Source: Nitrosomonadaceae bacterium
Lineage (GTDB): Bacteria; Pseudomonadota; Gammaproteobacteria; Burkholderiales; Nitrosomonadaceae
DNA length: 64,000 nt
Assembly: GCA_919902515.1 (NCBI GenBank)
Contig: CAKKRD010000025.1
Span: forward strand, 1-64,000
Reading direction: 5' to 3'
This document shows, piece by piece, positions 9,162 through 18,419 of this stretch. Below the pieces are notes generated by a model. That model did not search any database. It saw only the letters and a list, made by a program, of their open reading frames with translations, and was not told the origin of the DNA. Made by a program: the position numbers and the translations under genes. The stretch's first letter is position 1; every line of letters begins with the position of its first letter.

Positions 9162-11419
9162 ACATGACCACAAAAAGCCTGCTGGTCGAGTTGCTGGTCG
9201 AAGAACTGCCACCCAAAGCACTCAGGAACCTAGGTGATACCTTTGCCAAGGACCTCTATGATAGTTTGAAAGAATTCGATCTATTGGAAGAGGCAAGTCG
9301 CCCCACTGCCTTCGCGTCTCCACGTCGACTTGGCGTACATATCACCCACGTTCGTTCAAAATCACCAGAGCGCACGGGGAAAAAGAGACTCATGCCGTCA
9401 GCGATCGCGTTCACTTCAGATGGCAGTTGGAGCGAAGTACTTCAGAAGCGCCTCGCGAAAGATCAGATTTCTAAGATGGATATTGACCGGGGAGACTTTA
9501 TCCTTGTGAAATCTGTTGAAGGCTCGACTGAGTATGTTTTTCTTGAAGAAAAAAATGAGGGCAATTCTCTATCTTGGTACCTTGGTCTAGCGTTAATTGT
9601 CGCACTTCGATATCTGCCAATCCCGAAAGTAATGACTTATCAACTTGCAGACGGCTGGACCGATGAAAAGTTTGTACGCCCGGCACATGGGTTGGTCGCG
9701 CTGCATGGCGCAGAGATTGTGGAGTCGGTTAGCGCACTGGGACTGGATGCCGGACGCGAAACGCAAGGCCATCGCTTTGAGGCCAGCGTGAATCCGGTGG
9801 TGCTCAAGGATGCAGACAGCTACGCGCAGCAACTGGGAACAGAGGGCGCGGTCATTGCCAGTTTCGCTGCCCGCCGCGCCGAGATTGCCAGGCAACTTGC
9901 CGCTGCTGCAACTAAAGAAAATCTCAGGCCCATCGCAGATGAAGCCCTTTTGGACGAAGTGACTGCTTTGGTTGAGCGTCCCAATGTGCTGATCGGAGAA
10001 TTTGATGCTACATTCCTCGAAGTGCCACAGGAATGCCTGATTCTGACCATGAAAACGAATCAGAAATATTTTCCGCTACTGGATGCCAACGGCAAGCTCA
10101 CTAACAAATTTCTGATCGTGTCCAACATCCGCCCCGCAGATGCGAGTCTGGTGATCAGCGGTAACGAACGCGTGCTGCGAGCGCGTCTTGCCGATGCGAG
10201 ATTTTTCTTCGATCAGGATAGGAAGAAGCCACTGGACTCGCGCGTACTCGGTCTGGCTAAGGTGGTATACCACAACAAGCTGGGTAGCCAAGGTGAGCGC
10301 GTAACGCGGGTGCAAGCCATTGCACGTGCCATCGGCCAGCAATTGAGGGGGGATGCTCTCGCCCTGCAAGCCGATCAGGCAGCATTACTGGCCAAGGCCG
10401 ATTTACTTACCGACATGGTGAGTGAATTCCCCGAGTTGCAAGGCATCATGGGTCGCTATTACGCGCAACACGATGGAGTGAATGACGACATTGCTTACGC
10501 CATCGAGGATCACTACAAACCGCGTTTCGCGGGCGACGAGTTGCCGCGCAATATGGTCGGCATCTGTGTGGCGCTGGCAGATAAACTGGAAACACTGGCC
10601 GGCATGTTTGGCATCGGGCAAATACCTACCGGCGACAAAGACCCATTTGCGTTGCGCCGCCATGCACTGGGTGTTGTGCGTATGCTGATCGAGAAAGAAT
10701 TGCCGCTTGAACTTGGCAATCTTGTTGAAACAGCATTTGCAATTGGGTCCAACCCAGAGACCTATGCAAACCACCAAAAGGAGCGGATGAGCTTGGCTAT
10801 GGCTGAAGCTCGTCCGCAAGCCTTAGGAATAAAAGTAGCGGCTACTATGACGGTAATGCCTGGGCAAGCGAATGATGCAATAAAGCTGTCGGTGATGACA
10901 TTTATCTATGACAGATTCTCTGCAAACTTGCGCGACCAAGGTTACAGCGCACAGGAAGTAGACGCGGTTCTGTCGTTGCGACCACAATTATTAGTTGAAG
11001 TACCCAAACGCCTCGCTGCAGTGCGTGCTTTTTCCGCGTTGCCGGAAGCGGCTGCGTTGGCTGCCGCAAATAAACGGGTGGGTAACATCCTGAAAAAGGT
11101 CGAAGGTAACTTTTCCCTTCGACAAGCTCAGGGCGAACGGTTTGAGATTGACACTGGGCTGTTGCAAGAGCCAGCCGAGCAAGCCTTGCATCAAATATTG
11201 AGCCAGATCGCACCCAAGGCCGAAGCAGCTTTCGTGGCAGGCGATTACACCGCTTCATTGCAAGCCTTGGCTGCGTTGAAAGAACCGGTGGATACGTTTT
11301 TCGACAAGGTGATGGTCAACACCGAGGATGCGGCGCTGCGCGCCAATCGCCTCACGCTGCTGCTGCGGTTACAACAGGCGATGAATCGCGTGGCCGACAT
11401 TTCCAAGCTGGCTACCTGA
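9158..11419 (+). CDS. glyS: Glycyl-tRNA synthetase beta subunit
   Basis: The tRNA-binding beta chain of glycyl-tRNA synthetase. Recognisable blocks include [20 protein letters not shown] (start), [85 protein letters not shown] and [14 protein letters not shown] start at ATG 9158, which overlaps the glyQ stop; the frame is open upstream but only inside glyQ. At 753 aa it is longer than the roughly 690 of E. coli. Two stretches (about residues 21-161 and 521-591) are poorly conserved, look AT-richer, and the second holds about 35 extra residues. Residues near 653-661 (SLRQAQGER) are encoded by an interspersed repeat. Confidence 0.95.
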   Translation: MNMTTKSLLVELLVEELPPKALRNLGDTFAKDLYDSLKEFDLLEEASRPTAFASPRRLGVHITHVRSKSPERTGKKRLMPSAIAFTSDGSWSEVLQKRLAKDQISKMDIDRGDFILVKSVEGSTEYVFLEEKNEGNSLSWYLGLALIVALRYLPIPKVMTYQLADGWTDEKFVRPAHGLVALHGAEIVESVSALGLDAGRETQGHRFEASVNPVVLKDADSYAQQLGTEGAVIASFAARRAEIARQLAAAATKENLRPIADEALLDEVTALVERPNVLIGEFDATFLEVPQECLILTMKTNQKYFPLLDANGKLTNKFLIVSNIRPADASLVISGNERVLRARLADARFFFDQDRKKPLDSRVLGLAKVVYHNKLGSQGERVTRVQAIARAIGQQLRGDALALQADQAALLAKADLLTDMVSEFPELQGIMGRYYAQHDGVNDDIAYAIEDHYKPRFAGDELPRNMVGICVALADKLETLAGMFGIGQIPTGDKDPFALRRHALGVVRMLIEKELPLELGNLVETAFAIGSNPETYANHQKERMSLAMAEARPQALGIKVAATMTVMPGQANDAIKLSVMTFIYDRFSANLRDQGYSAQEVDAVLSLRPQLLVEVPKRLAAVRAFSALPEAAALAAANKRVGNILKKVEGNFSLRQAQGERFEIDTGLLQEPAEQALHQILSQIAPKAEAAFVAGDYTASLQALAALKEPVDTFFDKVMVNTEDAALRANRLTLLLRLQQAMNRVADISKLAT
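11116..11140. repeat. Interspersed repeat read in frame inside glyS
   Basis: CTTCGACAAGCTCAGGGCG followed by AACGG is a common interspersed element in environmental proteobacteria, usually intergenic. Here it sits inside glyS, translated as SLRQAQGER, in a loop region between KRVGNILKK and the C-terminal conserved blocks. Confidence 0.6.
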
Positions 11420-11420
11420 T

Positions 11421-11954
11421 ATGAAACTGATCATTCTCGACCGTGACGGCGTCATCAATTACGACAGCGACGCTTTCATCAAAATACCAGATGAATGGAA
11501 ACCCATTCCCGGCAGCCTGGAGGCAATTGCCCATCTCACCCAGGCCGGTTACCGGGTAGTGATCGCCACCAATCAGTCCGGTATCGGTCGCGGCCTTCTG
11601 GACATGACGGCGTTCAATGCCATCAACGACAAGATGTGCAAGGCGGTGAACCAGACAGGCGGACGCATTGATGCGATGTTTTTCTGTCCGCACACCCAGG
11701 CGGATCAGTGCGACTGCCGCAAGCCCGCAACCGGCATGTTCGAGGAAATCGCGCAGCGTTTCAGTCTGGATTTGAAGGGTGCGCCCGCAATCGGCGATTC
11801 GCTGCGTGACCTGCAGGCTGCGGCCGCAGTGGGTGCAGCTCCGGTGCTGGTGCTGACCGGCAAAGGCAAAGAGACCAGAGCGGCGGGCGGACTTCCCGAA
11901 AATACGCAGATTTTCGCCGACCTGGCGCAAGCAGTTGACACTCTGACAGGATGA
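11421..11954 (+). CDS. gmhB: D-glycero-beta-D-manno-heptose 1,7-bisphosphate 7-phosphatase
   Basis: A HAD-superfamily phosphatase of ADP-heptose synthesis, giving heptose 1-phosphate for the lipopolysaccharide inner core. The HAD nucleophile motif is LDRDGVIN at residues 6-13 (D7, D9), the zinc-binding loop is CPHTQADQCDCRKP, and the last acidic motif is IGDSLRDLQAA. The length, 177 aa, is typical. It follows glyS by one base and overlaps the acyltransferase gene, so it belongs to the same run of genes. Confidence 0.94.
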   Translation: MKLIILDRDGVINYDSDAFIKIPDEWKPIPGSLEAIAHLTQAGYRVVIATNQSGIGRGLLDMTAFNAINDKMCKAVNQTGGRIDAMFFCPHTQADQCDCRKPATGMFEEIAQRFSLDLKGAPAIGDSLRDLQAAAAVGAAPVLVLTGKGKETRAAGGLPENTQIFADLAQAVDTLTG

Positions 11955-12709
11955 GCATGATCCTGGCGGTGCTACGCTCGACACTCTATACCCTGATCCA
12001 GTTCGTCATCACGCCACCTTATGCGCTGATCGCGCTGGCTACCTTCCCGCTGCCGCCGCTCAGCCGCTATCGGATTATTTCCGGGTGGGCGCATCTGATG
12101 TTATTCCTGCTGCGCGTCATCTGCGGCATCCGCTATCGTGTCCTGGGAGCGGAACATATCCCCGAGACACCCAGTATCGTGTTGTCGAAACATCAATCGG
12201 CGTGGGAGACGCTGGCATTTCAGCAGATCTTTCCGCCGCAGGTGTGGGTACTTAAAAAAGAGTTGTTGCGTATTCCATTCTTCGGCTGGGGACTGGCGAT
12301 GACCAGCCCTATCGCTATCGACCGCAGTTCTGGAAAGGCAGCGCTGAAACAGATTGTCGAACAAGGCAGAAACCGGCTGAAGCAGGGATTCTGGATCGTG
12401 ATTTTCCCGGAGGGCACCCGCATCGCCCCCGGGGAGAAAGGCAAATATGGCATCGGCGGCGCATGGCTTGCGACCCATGCCGATGCGCCGGTAGTGCCGG
12501 TCGCGCACAATGCGGGGGAGTTCTGGAGCAAAGATGCCTTTGTCAAACTACCGGGCACGATTACCGTCAGCATCGGTGCGCCGATAGACTCCACCGGTAT
12601 GGAACCGGGCGAGCTCAATACCAGGGTGGAGACATGGATTGAAGCCGAGATGGCCCGCATCAGTAACCAGGAAACATCACGCTCCCATCCGACGGGAGAG
12701 AATCAATGA
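11951..12709 (+). CDS. plsC: 1-acyl-sn-glycerol-3-phosphate acyltransferase
   Basis: A membrane-associated acyltransferase making phosphatidic acid from lysophosphatidic acid. The catalytic block is KHQSAWET, a HX4E form of the usual HX4D motif, and the glycerol-phosphate binding block is FPEGTRIAPGEKGKY. A hydrophobic N-terminal region (about 10-60) would anchor it in the inner membrane. It has 252 aa. Start and stop overlap both neighbours by four bases. Other acyl acceptors cannot be excluded. Confidence 0.9.
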   Translation: MSMILAVLRSTLYTLIQFVITPPYALIALATFPLPPLSRYRIISGWAHLMLFLLRVICGIRYRVLGAEHIPETPSIVLSKHQSAWETLAFQQIFPPQVWVLKKELLRIPFFGWGLAMTSPIAIDRSSGKAALKQIVEQGRNRLKQGFWIVIFPEGTRIAPGEKGKYGIGGAWLATHADAPVVPVAHNAGEFWSKDAFVKLPGTITVSIGAPIDSTGMEPGELNTRVETWIEAEMARISNQETSRSHPTGENQ

Positions 12710-13464
12710 CAGAAAATCTGCTTCAATTCCCGTCAAAAGATCGAGTAGCCCCTGCGGGGGAAACTTACCGTGTCAGTTTGAATGGCAAGGAAGTGGTCTA
12801 TACACTCAAGCGTTGCAGACGCCGGACCATCGGCATGAAAATAGACAGCGATGGCCTGACTGTCAGCATTCCACCGCGCGAGTCGCTGCGCTGGGTCGAA
12901 TCGGCCCTACGCGACAAGGCCGACTGGGTGGTAAAAAAACTTGCCGAATGGGCAAACAAAAAAACGATCCGGCTGGTGTGGGAGGAAGCTGCGATTTTCC
13001 CGCTGTTGGGGGAGCCATGGCAGTTGACAACGACAGCGCCTGGAGTAATGCAAATGACCCAGGCAAGAATGAAAACCAGAACAGAAGATAAACAACTGGC
13101 ATTGCCGTTGCCGTCCGTACTGACCATGTCGCAAATCGAGGAAATCGTGATGGCTTGGTATCACCAGCAAGCGCTGGCCTGCTTCAGCGAACGCATCACG
13201 CTGTACGCGAATAAACTCGGTGTACCGCAGCCGCAACTGCGGTTATCGCGTGCCAGAACTCAGTGGGGCAGTTGCAATGCGCGCGGGATCGTCCGTCTCA
13301 ACTGGCGACTGATCCAAATGCCGCTCCCTCTGGTGGATTACGTGGTGGCGCACGAACTGTCACACCTTATCGAGATGAACCACTCCCCAGCATTCTGGCA
13401 AACGGTGGCAAGCATTTACCCGGATTATCTGGCAGTGCGAAAGGAATTGCAGAAGCTTGGGTGA
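12706..13464 (+). CDS. YgjP-like zinc metallopeptidase (DUF45, M48-like)
   Basis: A predicted soluble zinc metallopeptidase of 252 aa. The C-terminal half has the DUF45/WLM signature: RTQWGSCNARGIVRLNWRLIQMP followed by the HExxH motif in VVAHELSHLIEMNHSPAFW. The N-terminal half (about 20-110) is a beta-rich part seen in YgjP relatives. The substrate is unknown. It overlaps plsC by ATGA. Confidence 0.88.
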   Translation: MTENLLQFPSKDRVAPAGETYRVSLNGKEVVYTLKRCRRRTIGMKIDSDGLTVSIPPRESLRWVESALRDKADWVVKKLAEWANKKTIRLVWEEAAIFPLLGEPWQLTTTAPGVMQMTQARMKTRTEDKQLALPLPSVLTMSQIEEIVMAWYHQQALACFSERITLYANKLGVPQPQLRLSRARTQWGSCNARGIVRLNWRLIQMPLPLVDYVVAHELSHLIEMNHSPAFWQTVASIYPDYLAVRKELQKLG

Positions 13465-13533
13465 CAATTCGGGTTCATGCATTGCAGTGCCTTTATGTTA
13501 ATATTTTGCATCCATAGTCTGGGCAATTATCCC

Positions 13534-13659
13534 ATGCATAAATTCTGTATCACCACTCTGCTAGTCCTGCTGCTTGGCGCCTGCGGTCTGAAAGGGCCGC
13601 TCTATCTTCCGCAAGATGCGCCTGCACAACAGTCCAAGGACGAAGAGAAAAAGAAGTGA
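13534..13659 (+). CDS. lptM: LptM-like lipoprotein
   Basis: A 41-residue lipoprotein with a lipobox, LLGAC, making C17 the lipidated residue, followed by GLKGPLYLP. The GLKGPLY(L/F)P motif marks the LptM/YifL family, a small outer-membrane lipoprotein that helps the LptD-LptE lipopolysaccharide translocon mature. The tail is short and charged. It immediately precedes lysA, overlapping its GTG start, which is the usual proteobacterial arrangement. Confidence 0.88.
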   Translation: MHKFCITTLLVLLLGACGLKGPLYLPQDAPAQQSKDEEKKK

Positions 13660-14909
13660 GCGGCTTCCCGTCATTTTCTTATCGCAATGCCAAGCTCTGT
13701 GTCGAATCGGTTGCGCTGGATCGCATTGCCGAGGAATTTGGCACCCCCTGCTATGTCTATTCACGCGCGGCGCTGACTGCCGCCTACCGGGAATTCGACT
13801 CGGCCTTTGCTGGACGCGATCATCTGGTGTGCTACGCGGTCAAAGCCAATTCAAATCTCGCCGTACTCAATTTATTCGCCCGTCTCGGCAGTGGCTTCGA
13901 CATCGTTTCCGGCGGTGAACTACAACGGGTACTGAATGCCGGCGGTGATCCGCAGAAAGTAGTATTTTCCGGCGTGGGTAAACACCCTGACGAAATGCGT
14001 GCAGCACTTGCTGCCGGAATATTCTGCTTCAACGTGGAGTCGGAAGCTGAATTGGTAACGCTGAACCGGATAGCGGCTGAGATGGCTAAGATCGCGCCGG
14101 TGAGCTTGCGGGTCAACCCTGATGTAGATGCGAAAACTCACCCTTACATTTCCACCGGCCTCAAGGAAAACAAGTTCGGTATCCCTTTCGATGAAGCGGA
14201 AAAACTCTATCTCTCTGCCCGGCAGTTTGCCAACGTACATATTACCGGATTGGACTGTCATATCGGTTCGCAACTGACCGAACTTGATCCTTTCGTTGAA
14301 GCCTGCGGGAAAATGCTCGGTCTGCTGAACCGCCTGGAAGCGCAGGGATTGCAGATCGAACATCTGGATCTGGGCGGTGGACTGGGGATCCGTTATTCCG
14401 CAGAAAAACCGCCATCGGCACGGGACTATGTTGCGGCATTGTGTGCCGATATCGGTCAGCGGAGCCAGCGCATTTTGATCGAACCTGGACGCGCGCTGGT
14501 AGGGAACGCTGGCTTACTGCTCACCCGTGTTGAGTACCTCAAACATACACCTCATCGGGATTTCGCCATCGTGGATGCAGCCATGAATGATCTGATACGC
14601 CCGGCGCTCTATGACGCATACCATGAAATCCTGCCAGTCACTGCAAACGGCAGTAACGCTAAAACCTACCAAATCGTTGGCCCTGTCTGTGAAACCGGTG
14701 ATTTTCTGGGGCATGACCGCAAGCTTGCCCTGTCCCAGGGAGACTTGCTCGCCGTCATGTCTGCCGGAGCCTATGGCATGAGCATGAGTTCCAATTACAA
14801 CACCCGCCCCCGCGCCGCTGAGGTAATGGTAGACGGCGACCATATCCACTTGATCCGCGAACGCGAGTCGGTGGAACAATTGATCGCTGGCGAAAAAATC
14901 CTGCCCTAG
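13656..14909 (+). CDS. lysA: Diaminopimelate decarboxylase
   Basis: A PLP enzyme converting meso-diaminopimelate to lysine. The alanine-racemase-like barrel carries the PLP lysine in CYAVKANSN (K63), followed by GSGFDIVSGGEL, HIGSQL, LDLGGGLGI, EPGRALVGNAG, and the C-terminal GPVCETGDFL and GAYGMSMSSNYN. It has 417 aa. It starts at GTG 13656, overlapping the lptM stop. It is the last gene of this rightward run, and a convergent mgtE follows. Confidence 0.97.
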   Translation: MSGFPSFSYRNAKLCVESVALDRIAEEFGTPCYVYSRAALTAAYREFDSAFAGRDHLVCYAVKANSNLAVLNLFARLGSGFDIVSGGELQRVLNAGGDPQKVVFSGVGKHPDEMRAALAAGIFCFNVESEAELVTLNRIAAEMAKIAPVSLRVNPDVDAKTHPYISTGLKENKFGIPFDEAEKLYLSARQFANVHITGLDCHIGSQLTELDPFVEACGKMLGLLNRLEAQGLQIEHLDLGGGLGIRYSAEKPPSARDYVAALCADIGQRSQRILIEPGRALVGNAGLLLTRVEYLKHTPHRDFAIVDAAMNDLIRPALYDAYHEILPVTANGSNAKTYQIVGPVCETGDFLGHDRKLALSQGDLLAVMSAGAYGMSMSSNYNTRPRAAEVMVDGDHIHLIRERESVEQLIAGEKILP

Positions 14910-14988
14910 CAAGGTACGTCAGGAATAGTGTAAGGAATACGCTGCAGCTTCCGTCACCACTCGCGCTGTGCATCCCTCCTGATTCCGA

Positions 14989-16431
14989 CTACAACAGGAA
15001 AATCGTAGCCAGCCCTAGGAAAATAAAAAATCCACCGCTGTCAGTAACGGCGGTGATCATCACGCTGGAGCCCGCCGCCGGGTCACGTCCCAATTTTTGC
15101 AGAACCAATGGAATCAATACTCCCAAGGATGCTGCCAGCAGCAGATTCAATGTCATCGCCAGCGCCATCACCAGACCAAGGCCGACACTGTCATAAATAA
15201 AGAAAGCAAACAATCCGACTGCACTGCCCCATACCATGCCATTTACGGCACTCACTCCAATTTCCTTGGCAAACAGCTTGCGTGCATTGCCGAGGTTGAG
15301 CTGCCCCAAGGCAAGGGCGCGTACAATCATGGTGATGGTTTGATTGCCAGAGTTGCCGCCGATGCCGGCAATGATCGGCATCAGCGCCGCCAGCGCTACC
15401 AGCTTTTCGATGGAATCTTCAAACACACCGATCACGCGTGAGGCAATAAATGCTGTCACCAGATTAACCGCCAGCCAGACCCAGCGATTCTTCACGCTCT
15501 TCCACACCGGGGCAAACAGATCTTCTTCTTCGCTCAAACCACCCAGCTTGAGCGCTTCATTTTCTGATTCCTCGCGGATGAAATCCATCACCGCATTGAC
15601 GGTAACGCGCCCCACCAGCTTTCCCTTCGCATCCACCACTGAGGCGGAAACAAGATCATAACGCTCGAATGCATGCGCCGCCTGTTGTGCTTTATCGTTG
15701 GGGTGAAGCTTCAACATTTCCGTAGACATCACTACCGCCACTTCGGTATCGGGATCACTCACCAGTAGACGATTTACCGGCAGCACACCCTTGAGATGTT
15801 CGTCCCGGTCTACCACGAACAGCTGGTCAGTGTGGCCAGGCAGTTCATCCAGCCGTCGCAGATAACGCAGCACCACTTCCAGCGTCACATCTTCGCGGAT
15901 CGTGACCATATCGAAATCCATCAACGCCCCCACCGCATCTTCCGGGTAGGACATGGCGGCACGCAACTGCTCGCGCTCCTCCACCGGCAGCGACTGGAAC
16001 ACATCATCGATAACATAGCGTGGCAAGTCCGGGGCAAGATCGGCAATCTCATCTGCATCAAGTTGCTCCGTCGCAGCTACCAACTCGTTGCCGTCCATGG
16101 CAGCGATAAGCGTTTCGCGTACCGCATCGGAAACTTCCAGCAGGATCTCACCGTCCCGTTCTGCCTTGACCAGATCCCAGATCGTCAGACGATCTTGCAG
16201 TGGCAAGGCTTCCAGAATATAAGCAACATCGGCAGGATGGAGCCTATCGAGTAACTGTTGCAGTTCTGCCAGATTCTGTTTATGCACCAGGGATTCGGTC
16301 AACTCATGGCGTGGCATTTCCTGCATCTGCACAAAACCCGCCATCAGTTTGTGCTTGCTCAGCAAATGGATCACCTTCTGCAATTGCACTTGCAGGTTTT
16401 CCGTTTCTCTGCGGTTGTTTGCTTCGGTCAT
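14989..16431 (-). CDS. mgtE: Magnesium transporter MgtE
   Basis: A dimeric Mg2+ channel gated by cytosolic Mg2+. The order is family-typical: acidic N domain (about 1-135), CBS pair (about 140-260, DMVTIREDVTLEVVLRYLRR and AHAFERYDLVSASVVD), plug helix (MDFIREESENEALKLGG), then a C-terminal membrane domain of five helices with the conserved PIIAGIGGNSGNQTI. I start at the ATG giving MTEANNRRETEN (480 aa); an ATG five codons earlier is also possible. It converges on lysA. Confidence 0.94.
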   Translation of the reverse strand: MTEANNRRETENLQVQLQKVIHLLSKHKLMAGFVQMQEMPRHELTESLVHKQNLAELQQLLDRLHPADVAYILEALPLQDRLTIWDLVKAERDGEILLEVSDAVRETLIAAMDGNELVAATEQLDADEIADLAPDLPRYVIDDVFQSLPVEEREQLRAAMSYPEDAVGALMDFDMVTIREDVTLEVVLRYLRRLDELPGHTDQLFVVDRDEHLKGVLPVNRLLVSDPDTEVAVVMSTEMLKLHPNDKAQQAAHAFERYDLVSASVVDAKGKLVGRVTVNAVMDFIREESENEALKLGGLSEEEDLFAPVWKSVKNRWVWLAVNLVTAFIASRVIGVFEDSIEKLVALAALMPIIAGIGGNSGNQTITMIVRALALGQLNLGNARKLFAKEIGVSAVNGMVWGSAVGLFAFFIYDSVGLGLVMALAMTLNLLLAASLGVLIPLVLQKLGRDPAAGSSVMITAVTDSGGFFIFLGLATIFLL

Positions 16432-16567
16432 GGCAGATCGCCCCAACAGCGAGACAAAATTGCCAGATTGTAAGGAAAATCAGGGGCTAGGTCGAATAAT
16501 TATCCTGGGCAGGATGCTGAATGGAGAGCAATGCGTGCTCTATTGGCGGCAGCCAGACCACGAATTA

Positions 16568-17266
16568 TCAGGGAATTGGTGTCGAAACCATCCGGTTGAA
16601 AATGATATCTGTTTTTTTCAGAAGCCACGGCGTATTGCGATTGAGATCGTAGAAACGCGGATTGGGAACCATTGCGGCGAGACGGGCAGCTTGTTTTGCC
16701 GTGAGGGCTGAAGCGGAGACGCCGTAGTAATGGCGGCTAGCAGCTTCCGCGCCGAATACGCCATTACCCCACTCAATCTTGTTCAAGTAAATTTCCAGAA
16801 TGCGACGCTTGGACATTACATTCTCCAGCATCAACGTAATGATGGCTTCCTCGATCTTGCGCCACGGTGTCTTTTTGTCAGAGAGAAACAAATTCTTCGC
16901 AAGCTGCTGGCTGATGGTGGAGCCACCCCTGACAAATTTTCCCTTTTCCAGGTTCTTCTCGTAGGCTTTCTGAATGGCCTCAAAGTCGAAACCTTCATGC
17001 TGCAGAAATTTGCCATCTTCGGCCGCAATGATGGCGCGCTTGAGATGAGGAGAAATCCGCTCATAAGGCACCCATTGATGGTGCAACATTGCTTCGGGTT
17101 TCTTCTCCTGCAGTACATCCAGCCGCTCCTGCATGAATGCGCTGGTAGATGGATTGTAGAAATTCCAGTAAACGACATGGCCGAAAATCCACAATTGATA
17201 GAGCAATACTGCGCCGGCGAGAAAGAAGAGAAATCGCCAGAGCCAGCGCTTGAGAAATTTTCCCAT
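16568..17266 (-). CDS. mtgA: Monofunctional peptidoglycan transglycosylase
   Basis: A GT51 glycosyltransferase polymerising lipid II into glycan strands. It has one N-terminal membrane anchor (about residues 10-30), the catalytic-glutamate motif AIIAAEDGKFLQHEGFD, then GGSTISQQLAKNLFLS and RRILEIYLNKIEWGNGVFGAEAASRHYYG. No transpeptidase domain follows, so this is the monofunctional type; 232 aa is normal. The aroE-mtgA pairing is common in betaproteobacteria. Confidence 0.96.
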   Translation of the reverse strand: MGKFLKRWLWRFLFFLAGAVLLYQLWIFGHVVYWNFYNPSTSAFMQERLDVLQEKKPEAMLHHQWVPYERISPHLKRAIIAAEDGKFLQHEGFDFEAIQKAYEKNLEKGKFVRGGSTISQQLAKNLFLSDKKTPWRKIEEAIITLMLENVMSKRRILEIYLNKIEWGNGVFGAEAASRHYYGVSASALTAKQAARLAAMVPNPRFYDLNRNTPWLLKKTDIIFNRMVSTPIP

Positions 17267-17537
17267 GCTTTATCCTAAATCCGGCAGTTGATCGCTCATT
17301 TTTCAGCTTAACTGCATGATTCATAGTACCTTTTTGCAGCGCCTGATTTTTACCCTTTGGATGAGTCCGCCACAGGGCAGATTGCACGATTTTTGCAGCA
17401 CATGGCTGCGTTGCAACTCCTTGGAATGGAATGACCATTCCGCGTCGTTACGCCTTGCCCTGCACACCAAAAACCGCACACTCTACCCCGTCCAACCGCC
17501 GGATTTAGGCTTATTGGACAGCCTTAAATCCGCATCT
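17267..17537. other. Spacer between aroE and mtgA with a hairpin
   Basis: Of 271 bases, the aroE-proximal end has an imperfect inverted repeat (GGATTTAGGC at 17501-17510 and GCCTTAAATCC at 17521-17531). It has no clear T tract and could be a weak terminator or a processed hairpin. A 79-codon open frame on the plus strand has no recognisable features and I do not call it. Confidence 0.35.
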
Positions 17538-18356
17538 TCATGTCTCTGGCCTTAGCATCGTAATCACAGGCTCCGTTTCCGGCCTCACTCCGCGCCACAG
17601 AAAGAACGATTCCGCTGCCTGCTCCACCAGCATGCCAATGCCGTCAGCCAGGTGGGTCGCGCCTTGCTGTTGCGCAAATTGCAGAAAAGGCGTGAGCCCA
17701 CTACCGTACATCATGTCGTAGGCCAGCGACTCGGCAGCGAACACGCCTGCGGGTAGTGGCGGCAGCTCGCCACTCAGGCTGGCGGAGGTCGCGTTGATGA
17801 CAATGTCGAATCTTTGTCCGGCAAGATCCGCATAATTAGAGGACGCAATACTCCCATATGCAGAAAACTGCTGCTGCAGTTCGTGTGCTTTTTGTGCGGT
17901 GCGATTGGCGATGGTCAGTATCTGCGGCTGGTGTTCCAGTAGCGGCAGCAACACGCCACGGGCGGCTCCACCCGCGCCCATTAGCAACACCCGCTTGCCT
18001 GTAATGACAAAATCCAGATTGATTACAATGTCGCGCACCAATCCGGCGCCATCGGTGTTGTCACCGAGAATTTCATCGTTATCGAATACGAGTGTGTTGA
18101 CCGCTTGGGCAGCGGCGGCCCGTTCAGTCAGGCGGGTCGAAATCTTGCAGGCTTCGAGCTTGAACGGAACGGTCACATTCATGCCCTTGCCGCCACATTG
18201 CCGGAAGGTTGCTACCGCTATGGCAAAGCCATCTGGCGGCGCAAGGATGGCTTCATAGCGCATGTCTTGGTCGGTCTGTCGGGAAAATTCAGCATGAATT
18301 AACGGTGATTTGCTGTGAGCGATGGGGTTGCCGATAACGGCATAAAGATCAGGCAT
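17538..18356 (-). CDS. aroE: Shikimate dehydrogenase (NADP+)
   Basis: Reduces 3-dehydroshikimate to shikimate in the aromatic amino-acid pathway. The substrate-binding SKSPLIH is at the N terminus, the catalytic lysine is in MNVTVPFK, then NTDGAGLVRD, and the NADPH-binding GAGGAARGVLLPL. The length of 272 aa and these motifs fit AroE rather than the quinate-active YdiB relatives, although the latter cannot be fully excluded. Confidence 0.96.
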   Translation of the reverse strand: MPDLYAVIGNPIAHSKSPLIHAEFSRQTDQDMRYEAILAPPDGFAIAVATFRQCGGKGMNVTVPFKLEACKISTRLTERAAAAQAVNTLVFDNDEILGDNTDGAGLVRDIVINLDFVITGKRVLLMGAGGAARGVLLPLLEHQPQILTIANRTAQKAHELQQQFSAYGSIASSNYADLAGQRFDIVINATSASLSGELPPLPAGVFAAESLAYDMMYGSGLTPFLQFAQQQGATHLADGIGMLVEQAAESFFLWRGVRPETEPVITMLRPET

Positions 18357-18419
18357 AAGCGTAATGATTAGTGGTTAGTACTGCAGTGTCAAGCAGCTCT
18401 AGGTTGGAAGCTGCGTTGA

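Noticed and set aside
17316-17555. 79-codon plus-strand frame between mtgA and aroE
   Set aside because: It ends inside aroE on the opposite strand and has no family-like sequence.
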